DNA of 64,000 nucleotides from Sphingomonas sp. NFR04 (lineage in GTDB: Bacteria; Pseudomonadota; Alphaproteobacteria; Sphingomonadales; Sphingomonadaceae), in assembly GCF_900114095.1 (NCBI RefSeq), contig NZ_FORV01000001.1:1054001-1118000 (forward strand), given 5' to 3'. The first letter of the stretch is position 1, and each line of letters starts with the position of its first letter. Position numbers and translations under genes: made by a program. This document shows positions 8,327 through 17,785 of this stretch, one piece after another. The notes below the pieces were generated by a model. That model saw only the letters and a program-made list of their open reading frames with translations, had not been told where the DNA came from and did not search any database.

Positions 8327-8427
8327 CTCCCCTTCAGGGGAGGGGTTGGGGTGGGGCATGACCGACAAGGGCAGTACCGGTGGATCCGTCATGCCCCACC
8401 CCAAACCCCTCCCCTGAAGGGGAGGGG
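8327..8427. repeat. Intergenic inverted repeat, family A
   Basis: The two arms (8327-8363 and 8388-8427) are near-perfect reverse complements with one indel. Each contains its own small palindrome CTCCCCTTCAGGGGAG followed by GGGGTTGGGGTGGGGCATGAC, so the element can fold as one long cruciform. It lies between a lipoprotein gene and glnD. Related elements occur elsewhere in the window. Confidence 0.85.
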
Positions 8428-8498
8428 CTTAAGAGAGAAATGCATCCCCCCTCCCTTCCCACGTGAACTTCCCCCCAAATCCTCCTATCTGACTCCCC

Positions 8499-11246
8499 AT
8501 GCCGACCCGCTTCGCTTCCGTGCCCCACCGCCGCGCCCTGATCGATCGCCGTGCCGTCGCCGAACGCCTCGCTGCGCTGGAGGCGCGCGACACCGCCGCG
8601 CTGCGCCAGGCCGGCACTGCGGAGCTCAAGGCCGCGCTCGCCGCGGGCCAGGCCGAGATCGCCCGCCGCCTCGCCGAACACCCCTCGCGCGGGCTGGAAG
8701 CCGCTGCGGCAGGCGCGTTCCTCACCGACCAGATCCTGCGCCTGCTCTGGGACTTCACCGTCGAACGGCTCCACCCCAATGCCAACCCCACCGCCGCCGA
8801 GCGGATGACGCTGATCGCGGTGGGCGGCTATGGCCGGGGCGAGATGGCGCCGCATTCGGACATCGACATCGGCTTCCTCACCCCCTGGAAGGTCACCGGC
8901 TGGAGCGAGCAGGTGATCGAATCGATGCTCTATTCGCTGTGGGACATGCGGCTGAAGGTAGGGCATTCGTCGCGCTCGCTCGACGAAATGGTCCGCCAGG
9001 CCAAGGCCGACGTCACCGTCTGCACCGCGCTGCTCGAGGCGCGCTACGTCTGGGGCGATACCGAGCTGTATGACGAGGCGGCGAAGCGCTTCAAGGCGGA
9101 GATCCAGGCCGACAGCGCCCGCGGCTTCATCACCGCCAAGCTGGAAGAGCGCAACACGCGCCACAAGAAGATGGGCGACAGCCGCTATGTCGTCGAACCC
9201 AATGTGAAGGAGGGCAAGGGCGGCCTGCGCGACCTGCACACGCTCTTCTGGATCGGCAAGTTCGCCTACAACGTCCGCGAGCCCGCCGAGCTGGTCGAGG
9301 CCGGGCTGCTCACCCCCACCGAATACCGCCAGTTCCGCCGCGCCGAGAACTTCCTCTGGGCGGTGCGCAGCCAGCTGCACCTGATCACCAACCGCCCCGA
9401 GGATCGCCTGACCTTCGACGTCCAGCGCGAGATCGCCGAGCGGATGCGCTTCGCCGACCGGCCGGGCATGTCCAAGGTCGAGCGCTTCATGCGCTATTAC
9501 TTCCTCCAGGCGAAGGTGGTGGGCGATCTGACGGGCGTCTTCCTCGCGCATCTCGACGAGAAGTTCGCCGCGCGCGGCCGCCGCTTCGGCTTCCCGGCGC
9601 TGTGGCGCGGGCGGCGCAAGCTGAAGGGCTTCGTGCTCGAGCGCGGTCGGCTGGCCATCCCGCGCGACACCTATTTCCGCGAGGACCCGGTCCGCCTCAT
9701 CGAGCTGTTCGCCCTCGCCGACCAGCACGAGCTGGAGATCCACCCGCTGGCGATGCGCGCCGCCGCCCGCGACGCCAAGCTGGTCGACGACGTCCGCACC
9801 GATCCGCGCGCCAACGCGCTGTTCCTCGACGTGCTGACCTCGCCGCGTGATCCGGAAACCGTGCTGCGCTGGATGAACGAGGCGGGCGTGTTCGGCCGCT
9901 TCGTGCCGGACTTCGGCCGCGTCGTCGCGCAGATGCAGTTCGACATGTACCACCATTATACGGTGGACGAGCATTCGATCCGCGCGATCGGGCTGCTCAG
10001 CAAGATCGAGAAGGGCCAGCTGAAGGAAGACCATCCGCTGGCGAGCGGCATCCTCCACCAGCTCACCTCGCGCCGCGCGCTGTACGTCGCGGTGCTGCTC
10101 CACGACATCGCCAAGGGCCGCAGCGGCGACCATTCGATCCTCGGCGCCGAAGTCGCCGAGCGGCTCTGCCCGCGGCTGGGCCTCACCCCCGGCGAGACCG
10201 AGATGGTCGCCTGGCTGGTGCGCTGGCACCTGCTGATGTCCGCCACCGCGTTCAAGCGCGACCTCGCCGACTTCAAGACCATCCTCGACTTCACCGCCCA
10301 GGTGCAGAGCGCCGAGCGCCTGCGCATGCTGCTGGCGCTGACCGTGGTCGATATCCGCGCGGTGGGCCCCGGCGTGTGGAACGGCTGGAAGCGCCAGTTG
10401 CTCGGCGGGCTGTACGAAGCGGCAGAGGAAGTCCTCCGTCTGGGCCACAAGCAGCGCGGCCGCACCGAGCGGATCGCCGCCAAGCAGGACGAACTCGGCG
10501 CCGCGCTCGGCTGGGCGCCGGCCAGGTTCGAAGCGTTCAAGAAGCGCTTCACTGAAAGCTATTGGATCGCCGAGCCGAGCGACGTGCTGGAGCGCAACGC
10601 GGCGATGGTCGCCGCAGCGGGCGACGCGACGCTGCATGTCGAGGCGCAGGTCTATCCCGATCGCGGCGCGACGCTGGTCACGGTCTATGCCGCCGACCAT
10701 CCCGGCTTGTTCTACCGCATCGCCGGCGCCATCCACGTCGCCGGGGGCAATATCATCGACGCGCGGATTCACACGACGCGCGACGGCATGGCGCTCGACA
10801 ATTTCCTGGTGCAGGATCCGTTCGGCCAGCCCTTCGACGAAGAGGCGCGGCTCACCCGGCTCAAGACCGGCATCGCCGATGCGCTCGCCAATCGCGGCCG
10901 GCTCTCCGAACGGCTCAAGACCAAGGCGCCAGTGCGGCCGCGTGCCGATGCGTTCTCGATCGAACCCAATGTGTTCATCGACAACAAGGCGTCGAACCGG
11001 TTCACCGTCATCGAAGTCAATGCGCGCGATCGGCCCGCCTTGCTCTACAGTCTCGCCAACGCGCTGTTCCAGTCGAAGGTGACGATCCACTCGGCGCATG
11101 TCGCCACCTATGGCGAGCGCGCGGTGGATACCTTCTATCTGACCGACCTGATCGGGGATAAGATCAGCTCGACGTCGCGACTCAAGACGATCGAGCGGCG
11201 TCTGCTGGAGGCCGCGGCCGGCGAGGAGATCGCCCAGGCCGCCTGA
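8499..11246 (+). CDS. glnD: Bifunctional uridylyltransferase/uridylyl-removing enzyme GlnD
   Basis: The protein has 915 residues. GlnD uridylylates PII proteins when glutamine is low and removes UMP when it is high, controlling glutamine synthetase and Ntr signalling. The nucleotidyltransferase motif GGYGRGEMAPHSDIDIGFL (about residues 108-126) has the metal-binding Asp pair. The HD hydrolase motif VAVLLHDIAKGRSGDHS lies near 530-546. Two C-terminal ACT domains follow: TLVTVYAADHPGLFYRIAGA (about 725) and FTVIEVNARDRPALLYSLAN (about 836), which sense glutamine. Full length and all domains are intact. Confidence 0.97.
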   Translation: MPTRFASVPHRRALIDRRAVAERLAALEARDTAALRQAGTAELKAALAAGQAEIARRLAEHPSRGLEAAAAGAFLTDQILRLLWDFTVERLHPNANPTAAERMTLIAVGGYGRGEMAPHSDIDIGFLTPWKVTGWSEQVIESMLYSLWDMRLKVGHSSRSLDEMVRQAKADVTVCTALLEARYVWGDTELYDEAAKRFKAEIQADSARGFITAKLEERNTRHKKMGDSRYVVEPNVKEGKGGLRDLHTLFWIGKFAYNVREPAELVEAGLLTPTEYRQFRRAENFLWAVRSQLHLITNRPEDRLTFDVQREIAERMRFADRPGMSKVERFMRYYFLQAKVVGDLTGVFLAHLDEKFAARGRRFGFPALWRGRRKLKGFVLERGRLAIPRDTYFREDPVRLIELFALADQHELEIHPLAMRAAARDAKLVDDVRTDPRANALFLDVLTSPRDPETVLRWMNEAGVFGRFVPDFGRVVAQMQFDMYHHYTVDEHSIRAIGLLSKIEKGQLKEDHPLASGILHQLTSRRALYVAVLLHDIAKGRSGDHSILGAEVAERLCPRLGLTPGETEMVAWLVRWHLLMSATAFKRDLADFKTILDFTAQVQSAERLRMLLALTVVDIRAVGPGVWNGWKRQLLGGLYEAAEEVLRLGHKQRGRTERIAAKQDELGAALGWAPARFEAFKKRFTESYWIAEPSDVLERNAAMVAAAGDATLHVEAQVYPDRGATLVTVYAADHPGLFYRIAGAIHVAGGNIIDARIHTTRDGMALDNFLVQDPFGQPFDEEARLTRLKTGIADALANRGRLSERLKTKAPVRPRADAFSIEPNVFIDNKASNRFTVIEVNARDRPALLYSLANALFQSKVTIHSAHVATYGERAVDTFYLTDLIGDKISSTSRLKTIERRLLEAAAGEEIAQAA

Positions 11247-11259
11247 TCGGGGGACGGAT

Positions 11260-11643
11260 ATGCCGGTAGTGGGGCTGGGCGGCTATTTCTTCCGTGCGCA
11301 GGATCCGGATGGTCTGAAGAGCTGGTACCAGGAGATGCTGGGCGTCGGCGGCGGCTGCGGTACCGATGCCAGCGGGCAGGCGAGCCCGTGGTTCTGGTAT
11401 CCCGAGCCCGGCGGCGTGGTGTTCCAGCCCTTCCCGGCGGACAGCAGCTATTTCGCGACGGACAAGCAGGTGATGCTCAACCTGCGGGTGATCGATCTCG
11501 ACGGGCTGCTGGAGCAGCTCAACGCCGCGGGCGTGGCGATCGAGACGCGGGCGGAGTGGGACTCGCCGGAGACCGGGCGGTTTGCGCGCATCCATGATCC
11601 GGAAGGCAATCCGATCGAGCTGTGGGAAGCACCGGCGGAGTAG
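11260..11643 (+). CDS. VOC/glyoxalase-fold protein
   Basis: The protein has 127 residues. It reads as a vicinal-oxygen-chelate fold with two beta-alpha-beta-beta-beta units: GYFFRAQDPDGLKSWYQEMLG at the N-terminus and the closing HDPEGNPIELWE motif (metal-ligand Glu) at the C-terminus. VOC proteins include glyoxalases, dioxygenases and resistance proteins, so the substrate cannot be named. It starts 14 bases after glnD and may be cotranscribed. Confidence 0.8.
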   Translation: MPVVGLGGYFFRAQDPDGLKSWYQEMLGVGGGCGTDASGQASPWFWYPEPGGVVFQPFPADSSYFATDKQVMLNLRVIDLDGLLEQLNAAGVAIETRAEWDSPETGRFARIHDPEGNPIELWEAPAE

Positions 11644-11708
11644 GTCACCCCTCGCCAAGCGCAGGTCCTTCGCATCGGCAGGTGGACACACGTCCGCCCC
11701 ACCCCCTT

Positions 11709-11806
11709 CGTCATTCCCGCGAAGGCGGGAATCGATTTGCCAGGAGGCTGGAGGAAGGAACCGCGGCTTCAGCGCCAATGGATCCCCGCCTTCGCGGGGA
11801 TGACGG
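11709..11806. repeat. Intergenic inverted repeat, family B
   Basis: The left arm CGTCATTCCCGCGAAGGCGG and the right arm CCCGCCTTCGCGGGGATGACG are reverse complements, each with an inner GCGAAGGC-type palindrome. The linker contains CAGCGCCAATGGATCC, also seen in the copy at 18024. It lies between convergent genes and could act as a bidirectional terminator. Confidence 0.8.
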
Positions 11807-11826
11807 CTAGGGGCGGCGCCCTACGC

Positions 11827-12303
11827 CTACCCCGTCCCGAATGGCAGGATTGATTCCAGCGTCGCCAGCGGCGGCGCGCCCGGCACCACCGCACCCTGCC
11901 GCAGCAGGAAGACGTGCCGCACGATCTCCGCCTGCTGCTCGATGCCGTAACGCGCCAGCGTCCAGCCGGGCTTGATGCTGTAATGGTAGCGGCAGAAGGG
12001 ATGCCGCCGCAGCACGAGGTTCAGCCCCTGCTGGTGCTGCCAGACATGCACCAGCTCGTGGATCAGATGCCCCTGCAGCCCCAGCCCCGCGCTGGCAAAA
12101 CAGTCGCGATAGGCATCCCCCGCCGGGTGGAAGTGGAGATGCCCGCGCGGCGCCATTGTCACGTTGCGCGGCTGGAAGGGAAACCATTTCCGCCGGTAGA
12201 TGCGCACCGGATCGAGGTCAATCGCGTCGCCGAACATGCTGCGCGCCAGCGCACGCTCGGCATCGGTAAGGGGGCGGCCCCGTCGCGGATCCTCGCCGGA
12301 CAT
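11827..12303 (-). CDS. Putative HExxH metalloprotein
   Basis: The protein has 158 residues with no signal peptide. The motif HELVHVWQHQ (about residues 81-90) has the HExxH zinc signature of metallopeptidases and sits in a DUF4157-like context. The N-terminal YRRKWFPFQPRNVTMAPRGH segment is also characteristic of small sphingomonad proteins sometimes labelled vgr-related; I know this only as a loose resemblance. It could be a peptidase or a degenerate zinc-binding protein. It starts about 17 bases before the end of the downstream-oriented S9 peptidase gene. Confidence 0.6.
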   Translation of the reverse strand: MSGEDPRRGRPLTDAERALARSMFGDAIDLDPVRIYRRKWFPFQPRNVTMAPRGHLHFHPAGDAYRDCFASAGLGLQGHLIHELVHVWQHQQGLNLVLRRHPFCRYHYSIKPGWTLARYGIEQQAEIVRHVFLLRQGAVVPGAPPLATLESILPFGTG

Positions 12304-12319
12304 GGCCGCCCTCCCCTGC

Positions 12320-14461
12320 TTACTTGATGGCCAGCCCCGTCCACTTGGCGGCGAACGCCCAGAGGTCGGCGGTTTCCTCGATCACCTTGTCGGTCGGCTT
12401 GCCCGAGCCATGGCCGGCGCGGGTCTCGATGCGGATCAGGTGCGGACGGTCGCCGATCTGGGCATGCTGCAGCGCCGCCGCGTATTTGAAGCTGTGGCCG
12501 GGCACCACGCGATCGTCGGTATCCGCCGTGCTCACCAGGATGGCGGGATAGTCCACGCCGCTCTTGATATTGTGATAGGGCGAATAGGCATAGAGCCGCT
12601 TGAAGTCCGCTTCCTTCGACGGATAGCCATAATCGTCGACCCAGTAGCGGCCGGCAGTGAACCGGTCGAAGCGGGTCATGTCCATCACGCCCACCGCAGG
12701 CAGCGCCGCGGCGAACAAGTCCGGGCGCTGGTTGGTCACCGCACCGACGAGCAGGCCGCCGTTGGAGCCGCCCTGGATCGCCAGCTGGCCCTTGCCGGTG
12801 ATGCCTTCCTTAATCAGGAACTCGCCCGCGCCGACGAAATCGTCGAACACATTCTGCTTGTTGGCGAGGCGCCCGCCATCGTGCCACGCCTTGCCATATT
12901 CGCCGCCGCCGCGGATGTTCGCCACGACGAACGCCCCGCCCTGCTCCAGCCAGGCCAGCCGGCCCGCCGAGAAGCCCGGGGTGATCGGGATGTTGAACCC
13001 GCCATAGCCGTAGAGGATCGTCGGCGCAGGGCCGGTGACGCTCTTTTTGCGGACGATGAACATCGGCACCTTGGTGCCGTCCTTGGACGCATAGAAACGC
13101 TGCTCGACCGCATAGTCCTGCGGGTCGAACGCCACCTTCGGCTGCGCCCAGGGCTCGGCCTTGCCGGTCTTCACGTCGTAGCGGAAGATCGTCGTCGGAT
13201 AGTTGAAGCTGGTGAAGGCGAAGAAGGTCTCGCCCTCATGCGGATGCCCGCCGAACCCGCTCGCGGTGCCGATGCCCGGCAGCGCCACCTTGCCATCGGC
13301 CTTGCCGTCCAGCGTGTAGCGGCGCACCTCGGTGGCGGCATCGACCATGTAGCTGAGGATCAGCCGGTCGCCGACGATCGACTGGCCGGCCAGCGTCTCC
13401 TTCTGCTCGGGCACCACCTCGTGCGGGGTCAGCGCGGGGTCGGCGAGGTCGATGGTGACGATGCGCTGGCGCGGGGCGCCGTCGTCGGTCGCGAACCAGA
13501 ACTTCGTGCCGACATTGCCGATCGCCGACCAGTCATGCTCGAGCTTGCCGATGACCGTCTTCGCCTTCCAGGCGGAGTCCTGCAGGTCGACGATATGGAC
13601 CAGGTTCTTGTTGTCGGTGCCCTCGCTGGTGGTGATCACCAGATAGCGGCCATCGTCGGTGATGCCGGCATAATGGCTCTGCTTGGGCGCCGCCGGGGTC
13701 TCGTAGACCAGCCGGTCGGCGCTCTGCTGGGTGCCGAGCTTGTGGAAATAGACGCGGTGGTTCTCGTTGAGCGCCTGGAACTTGGCGTCCGCGGGCGGCT
13801 CGGGATAGCGCGAGTAGAAGAAGCCACTGCCGTCCTTGGCCCAGGCCACGCCCATGGTGAACTTGGCCCAGCTCACCGTGTCGCCCGTCTCCTTGCCGGT
13901 GGCGACATCGAGCACCTTGATCGTCCGCCAGTCGGTGCCGCCATCCTGGATCGAATAGGCGAGCAGCTTGCCGTCCTCGCTCGGCAGCCATTCGGCGAGC
14001 GCGGTGGCGCCGTCCTTCGACCAGCCATTGGGGTCGATCAGCACGCGCCCCTCGCCCTTCAGGCCGTCGCGGACGAACAGCACCGCCTGGTTCTGCAGGC
14101 CGCTGTTGTGCGCGTAGAAATAGCGGCCGCCCTTCTGCTCGGGGAGGCCAAAGCGCTCGTAATCGAACAGCTGCTTGATGCGGGCCTTCAGCGCCTCGCG
14201 CCCCGGCAGCGTCGCCAGATAGGCGTCGGTGACCTTGTTCTCGGCCTCGATCCAGGCGGCGACCTCCTTGTCGTTGCGGACGTCGTTTTCCAGCCAGCGA
14301 TAGGGATCGGCGACCTTCACCCCGAACTGCTCGTCCACCACATCGACACGGCGGGTCTCGGGATAGGCGAACTTGGTCATCGGCGCATTCATCTCCGGCT
14401 TGGGGGTCTGGGCGAAAGCGGGGCTGGCGAAGAGTAACGGCAGGATCAATGCGCGGCGCAT
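12320..14461 (-). CDS. Exported prolyl oligopeptidase (S9 family)
   Basis: The protein has 713 residues. The start at 14461 gives a signal peptide (MRRALILPLLFASPAFAQ) and follows GGGAG. S9A enzymes cleave short peptides after proline. They combine a seven-bladed propeller (here about residues 75-430) with an alpha/beta hydrolase. The catalytic Ser lies in QGGSNGGLLVGAV (about 550), the Asp in STADTDDRVVPGHS and the His in RAGHGSGKP near the C-terminus, so the triad is complete. The N-terminal DPYRWLEND is diagnostic. It probably acts in the periplasm. Confidence 0.93.
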   Translation of the reverse strand: MRRALILPLLFASPAFAQTPKPEMNAPMTKFAYPETRRVDVVDEQFGVKVADPYRWLENDVRNDKEVAAWIEAENKVTDAYLATLPGREALKARIKQLFDYERFGLPEQKGGRYFYAHNSGLQNQAVLFVRDGLKGEGRVLIDPNGWSKDGATALAEWLPSEDGKLLAYSIQDGGTDWRTIKVLDVATGKETGDTVSWAKFTMGVAWAKDGSGFFYSRYPEPPADAKFQALNENHRVYFHKLGTQQSADRLVYETPAAPKQSHYAGITDDGRYLVITTSEGTDNKNLVHIVDLQDSAWKAKTVIGKLEHDWSAIGNVGTKFWFATDDGAPRQRIVTIDLADPALTPHEVVPEQKETLAGQSIVGDRLILSYMVDAATEVRRYTLDGKADGKVALPGIGTASGFGGHPHEGETFFAFTSFNYPTTIFRYDVKTGKAEPWAQPKVAFDPQDYAVEQRFYASKDGTKVPMFIVRKKSVTGPAPTILYGYGGFNIPITPGFSAGRLAWLEQGGAFVVANIRGGGEYGKAWHDGGRLANKQNVFDDFVGAGEFLIKEGITGKGQLAIQGGSNGGLLVGAVTNQRPDLFAAALPAVGVMDMTRFDRFTAGRYWVDDYGYPSKEADFKRLYAYSPYHNIKSGVDYPAILVSTADTDDRVVPGHSFKYAAALQHAQIGDRPHLIRIETRAGHGSGKPTDKVIEETADLWAFAAKWTGLAIK

Positions 14462-14511
14462 GCAGGGGCTCCCAAAGAATGCGCCTACCCTAGGCAGCCC
14501 TGCCCTTCGGC

Positions 14512-14640
14512 TCAAGCAAAGCCGGCCCATTCGATCGCCCAGGCAAAGGCGGCGAGCGGGGACAGCGCCAGCAGCGCGGCGATCCACGCGCCGACATCGA
14601 TGGGCGCAGCGCTGCGCGCCCGTTTGGACTTGCGAGACAT
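14512..14640 (-). CDS. Small single-pass membrane protein (42 aa)
   Basis: A 42-residue frame starts with MSRKSKRARSAAP, a very basic N-terminus, followed by one hydrophobic helix (WIAALLALSPLAAFAWAIEW). CTGGAGAACTACC before the ATG is a good ribosome binding site. The positive-inside rule puts the N-terminus in the cytoplasm. Such a short basic-plus-helix protein could regulate a membrane partner, but no partner is evident. It lies between the S9 peptidase and the rplQ terminator. Confidence 0.6.
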   Translation of the reverse strand: MSRKSKRARSAAPIDVGAWIAALLALSPLAAFAWAIEWAGFA

Positions 14641-14759
14641 GGTAGTTCTCCAGCGCTGCCAGACGGGGCGGCGCACCCTGTTCGGCGGCGAAAATGGGGA
14701 GCGCCGGAGGGATTGCAAGCGAAACGAAACTTGGGGGACGGCAATAAAGTCTGCCAAAA

Positions 14760-14791
14760 CGAAAAGGGCGGCCGCACCAGCGACCGCCCTT
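14760..14791 (-). terminator. Terminator of the rpsM-rplQ unit
   Basis: The stem AAGGGCGG / CCGCCCTT (with partial further pairing inside) is followed on the minus strand by TTTTCG. It lies 29 bases beyond the rplQ stop and closes the alpha ribosomal unit. Confidence 0.75.
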
Positions 14792-14819
14792 CCCTTGTTC
14801 GATCCGAACGAAGTGCCGA

Positions 14820-15242
14820 TCAGGCGGCTTCGTCGAAATCCTCGTCCGACATCACCGGGCCGGAATCCTGACCCTTGGCCGAGACGTCGCGGTCGACGAA
14901 CTCGATGATCGCCATCGGCGACGCGTCCGAGGCGCGGATGCCGGCCTTGATGATGCGGGTGTAACCGCCGTTGCGATCGGCGTAGCGCGCGGCGAGCACG
15001 TCGAACAGCTTCACCAGCTGGGCGTCGTCCATCAGGCGCGCATGGGCCAGACGACGGTTGGACAGGCCACCCTTCTTGGCGAGGGTGATCAGCTTCTCGA
15101 CGTACGGGCGCAGTTCCTTCGCCTTGGCGACGGTGGTGGTGATCTGCTCGTGCTTGATGAGCGCGGCGCTCATGTTGCGGAACAGGGCAATACGGTGAGC
15201 CGAGGTACGCTGCAGCTTACGACCGCCTACACGATGGCGCAT
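14820..15242 (-). CDS. rplQ: 50S ribosomal protein L17
   Basis: The protein has 140 residues starting [17 protein letters not shown], the standard L17 N-terminus, which lies near the peptide exit tunnel. The C-terminus has an acidic tail (DEDFDEAA), a common extension in alphaproteobacteria. It is the last gene of the alpha unit but is separated from rpoA by about 260 bases of inverted repeat, which is unusual for this gene pair. Confidence 0.97.
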   Translation of the reverse strand: MRHRVGGRKLQRTSAHRIALFRNMSAALIKHEQITTTVAKAKELRPYVEKLITLAKKGGLSNRRLAHARLMDDAQLVKLFDVLAARYADRNGGYTRIIKAGIRASDASPMAIIEFVDRDVSAKGQDSGPVMSDEDFDEAA

Positions 15243-15304
15243 AATTCAATCCTTTCGTTCGTCAGGGGGCCGTCTGACGGTACCCCCAGCCAGGCAGCAC
15301 TTGA

Positions 15305-15497
15305 GGCGGCTGCCCTTTGCCTGATCCTCCCCGAGCTTGTCTCGGGGAGGGGGACCACCGCCAAGGGCGGTGGTGGAGGGGCCGGCCGAAGGCCGGTGCA
15401 GCGTCTGGAGGAAACCGATCGCCGCGTGCCGCGGCGCCCCTCCACCATTCGCTGCGCGAATGGTCCCCCTCCCCCGGCGCTGCCGGGGGAGGAATGG
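15305..15497. repeat. Compound intergenic inverted repeat, family A, between rpoA and rplQ
   Basis: Several nested palindromes occur: TCCCCGAGCTTGTCTCGGGGA, CACCGCCAAGGGCGGTG, GGCCGGCCGAAGGCC, CCATTCGCTGCGCGAATGG and CCCCCGGCGCTGCCGGGGG. The outer parts (GGAGGGGGACCA and TGGTCCCCCTCC) are complementary, so the whole 190 bases could form one large hairpin inside the rpoA-rplQ transcript. No coding signal is seen here. Confidence 0.8.
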
Positions 15498-15501
15498 ACC
15501 A

Positions 15502-16569
15502 TCAGCCCATGATCTCCTGCTCGAGCTTCTTGGCCATTTCCTCGATATTCTCGGGCGGCCAGCCCGGGATTTCCATGCCCAGGCGCAGGCCCATGCTGGA
15601 GAGGACTTCCTTGATCTCGTTGAGCGACTTGCGGCCGAAGTTCGGCGTGCGCAGCATCTCGGCTTCGGTCTTCTGGACCAGATCACCGATATAGATGATG
15701 TTGTCGTTCTTGAGGCAGTTGGCCGAGCGGACCGAAAGCTCCAACTCGTCGACCTTCTTGAGCAGATAGCGGTTGATCTGCGCGGCATCGCCCGCAGCAC
15801 CTTCCGCCGGAGCCGCTGCCGGCGCCATGCCGACCGGGGCTGCCCGGGTAACCGAAGAGTCGTCGAAGTGGACGAACAGCGCCAGCTGGTCCTGCAGGAT
15901 CCGCGCGGCATAGGCCAGCGAGTCCTCCGGGGTCACCGTGCCGTCGGTCTCGACGGTCAGCGTGAGCTTGTCGTAATCGAGCTCCTGGCCGACGCGGGTG
16001 TTCTCGACCTTGTACGACACCTGACGCACCGGGCTGAACAGCGCATCGACCGGGATAAGGCCGATCGGCGCATCGGCCGGGCGGTTCGCGGTAGCGGGCA
16101 CATAGCCCTTACCGACGTCCGCGGTCAGTTCCATGTTCAGCGTCGCGCCGTCGTCGAGGTGGCAGATCACCAGCTCGGGGTTCATCACTTCGATGTCACC
16201 CGAAACCGCGATATCACCCGCCTTCACTTCCGCCGGGCCGGTGGCCGACAGCTGGAGACGCTTCGGGCCTTCGCCCTGCATCTTGAGCGCGATCTGCTTC
16301 ACGTTGAGGACGATGTCGGTCACGTCCTCGCGGACCCCTGCGAGCGACGAGAATTCGTGCAGCACGTTCTCGATCTTGATCGAGGTGACCGCCGCGCCCT
16401 GCAGCGACGACAGCAGCACGCGACGCAGCGCGTTGCCGAGGGTGAGGCCGAAGCCCCGCTCCAGCGGCTCGGCGACGAACGTCGACTTCCGCTTGGGATC
16501 GCCACCGGGCTTCTTCTCGAGGCCGTTGGGCTTCTTGAGTTCCTGCCAGTTCTTAGCGTTGACCGACAC
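15502..16569 (-). CDS. rpoA: RNA polymerase subunit alpha
   Basis: The protein has 355 residues. The N-terminal assembly domain includes [20 protein letters not shown] (about residues 39-58), which contacts beta and beta'. The C-terminal domain, which binds UP elements and activators, includes [20 protein letters not shown] and [21 protein letters not shown] flexible Ala-rich linker ([15 protein letters not shown], about 249-263) joins the domains. Length and order are normal. It is preceded by rpsK in the alpha unit. Confidence 0.98.
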   Translation of the reverse strand: MSVNAKNWQELKKPNGLEKKPGGDPKRKSTFVAEPLERGFGLTLGNALRRVLLSSLQGAAVTSIKIENVLHEFSSLAGVREDVTDIVLNVKQIALKMQGEGPKRLQLSATGPAEVKAGDIAVSGDIEVMNPELVICHLDDGATLNMELTADVGKGYVPATANRPADAPIGLIPVDALFSPVRQVSYKVENTRVGQELDYDKLTLTVETDGTVTPEDSLAYAARILQDQLALFVHFDDSSVTRAAPVGMAPAAAPAEGAAGDAAQINRYLLKKVDELELSVRSANCLKNDNIIYIGDLVQKTEAEMLRTPNFGRKSLNEIKEVLSSMGLRLGMEIPGWPPENIEEMAKKLEQEIMG

Positions 16570-16669
16570 GGGCTTTCCTCATGTTGGGCGGGGAAGAGGC
16601 ATTCCCCGCCAGGTATTTACTGCAAGACCGCGAGACCCGCCTCAGGGCCCGCGGTGCAAGCAGGACGTA

Positions 16670-17059
16670 TCAGACGCGGCGACGCTTCGACGGCCGCACG
16701 CCGTTATGGGGGATCGCCGTCACGTCGCGGATCGAGGTGATCTGGAAGCCGACAGCCTGCAGCGCGCGGAGCGCCGACTCACGGCCCGAACCCGGGCCCT
16801 TGACTTCGACCTCGAGGGTGCGAACGCCGTGCTCGGCGGCCTTGCGGCCGGCGTCTTCGGCGGCGACCTGGGCGGCGTACGGGGTCGACTTGCGCGAGCC
16901 CTTGAAGCCCATCATGCCGGCCGACGACCAGCTGATCGCGTTGCCCTGCGCGTCGGTGATGGTGATCATGGTGTTGTTGAAGCTGGCGTTCACATGCGCG
17001 ACGCCGGCGGTGATGTTCTTGCGTTCGCGACGGCGAATACGCTGCGGTTCACGTGCCAT
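16670..17059 (-). CDS. rpsK: 30S ribosomal protein S11
   Basis: The protein has 129 residues. S11 helps form the mRNA exit-side platform of the 30S subunit. The conserved blocks [36 protein letters not shown] and the C-terminal [20 protein letters not shown] are all present. It lies between rpsM and rpoA in the usual order, with about 80-100 base spacers. Confidence 0.98.
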   Translation of the reverse strand: MAREPQRIRRRERKNITAGVAHVNASFNNTMITITDAQGNAISWSSAGMMGFKGSRKSTPYAAQVAAEDAGRKAAEHGVRTLEVEVKGPGSGRESALRALQAVGFQITSIRDVTAIPHNGVRPSKRRRV

Positions 17060-17138
17060 TTGGAATTTCCTGACCTAGAAGCTTGGTGCCTGGAGGCGCT
17101 GGGCCTCGGGGGAAGAAGTGCGCGCTGGGGAGCGCTGC

Positions 17139-17507
17139 TTACTTCTTCTTGCCGGCGATCGGCTTGGCCTTGCCCTTGCGGGTGCGCGCATTGGTGTGCG
17201 TGCGCTGGCCGCGGACCGGCAGGCCCTTGCGGTGACGCAGGCCGCGATAGCAGGCCAGGTCCATCAGGCGCTTGATGTTCATCGCCACCTGGCGACGAAG
17301 ATCACCTTCCACGGTGTAGCCGGCGTCGATCGCTTCGCGGATCTGCAGCACTTCCTGGTCGCTCAGGTCCTGCACGCGGCGCTCCGGCGCGATGCCCAGC
17401 TGGGTGGTCAGTTCCTTGGCCTTGGTCGCGCCAATGCCGTGGATATACTGCAGCGCGATAACGACGCGCTTGTTGGTCGGGATGTTAACACCCGCAATAC
17501 GTGCCAT
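17139..17507 (-). CDS. rpsM: 30S ribosomal protein S13
   Basis: The protein has 122 residues starting [20 protein letters not shown], the standard S13 N-terminus; ATG at 17507 is chosen over the longer open frame because the family begins exactly here. The C-terminal [20 protein letters not shown] binds the 30S head and contacts P-site tRNA. It is first in the alpha unit, with its own promoter candidate about 130 bases upstream. Confidence 0.98.
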   Translation of the reverse strand: MARIAGVNIPTNKRVVIALQYIHGIGATKAKELTTQLGIAPERRVQDLSDQEVLQIREAIDAGYTVEGDLRRQVAMNIKRLMDLACYRGLRHRKGLPVRGQRTHTNARTRKGKAKPIAGKKK

Positions 17508-17639
17508 GAAATATATTCTCCCAGCTCCACGGGGCACTGCATGGCAGCGGCGCCCCATCTCGTAGCGTTGCCTTCCGAAATGCAGTGGCACGACGCACGC
17601 AGGGAGCGCCGCCGTAATCTACTGTTCCGGAAGTTGGGC

Positions 17640-17668
17640 GAGATACGGGGCCGCAGGCGAACTGTCAA
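17640..17668 (-). promoter_or_regulatory. Promoter candidate for rpsM-rpsK-rpoA-rplQ
   Basis: On the minus strand TTGACA is followed by a 17-base spacer and TATCTC. The -35 box is perfect and the -10 keeps the key TAT. The rpsM start is about 133 bases downstream, and the preceding unit ends in a strong terminator at 18450, so an independent promoter is needed here. Confidence 0.6.
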
Positions 17669-17785
17669 GCGCCGCGGAGCCGGAAAATGCTGAACCCTCC
17701 TTATATAGCAAGGTTCCCGGCAGGCCAAGCGCGGCGAGCGGTTGCGGCGGTGAAGCGCGTCCCGATTCGGATAGGATAGCGCCGA

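Noticed and set aside
8334-11099. A 921-codon open frame on the minus strand opposite glnD
   Set aside because: It mirrors glnD codon bias in high-GC DNA, is rich in Arg/Gly/Ala/His, and has no ribosome binding site or family resemblance; glnD is intact on the other strand.
12200-14437. A 745-codon open frame on the plus strand opposite the S9 peptidase
   Set aside because: Low-complexity Arg/Ala/Gly composition; the minus-strand gene has a full catalytic triad and signal peptide.
15305-15497. CRISPR-like repeat array between rpoA and rplQ
   Set aside because: The repeats are inverted palindromes of different sequence, not direct repeats with spacers.
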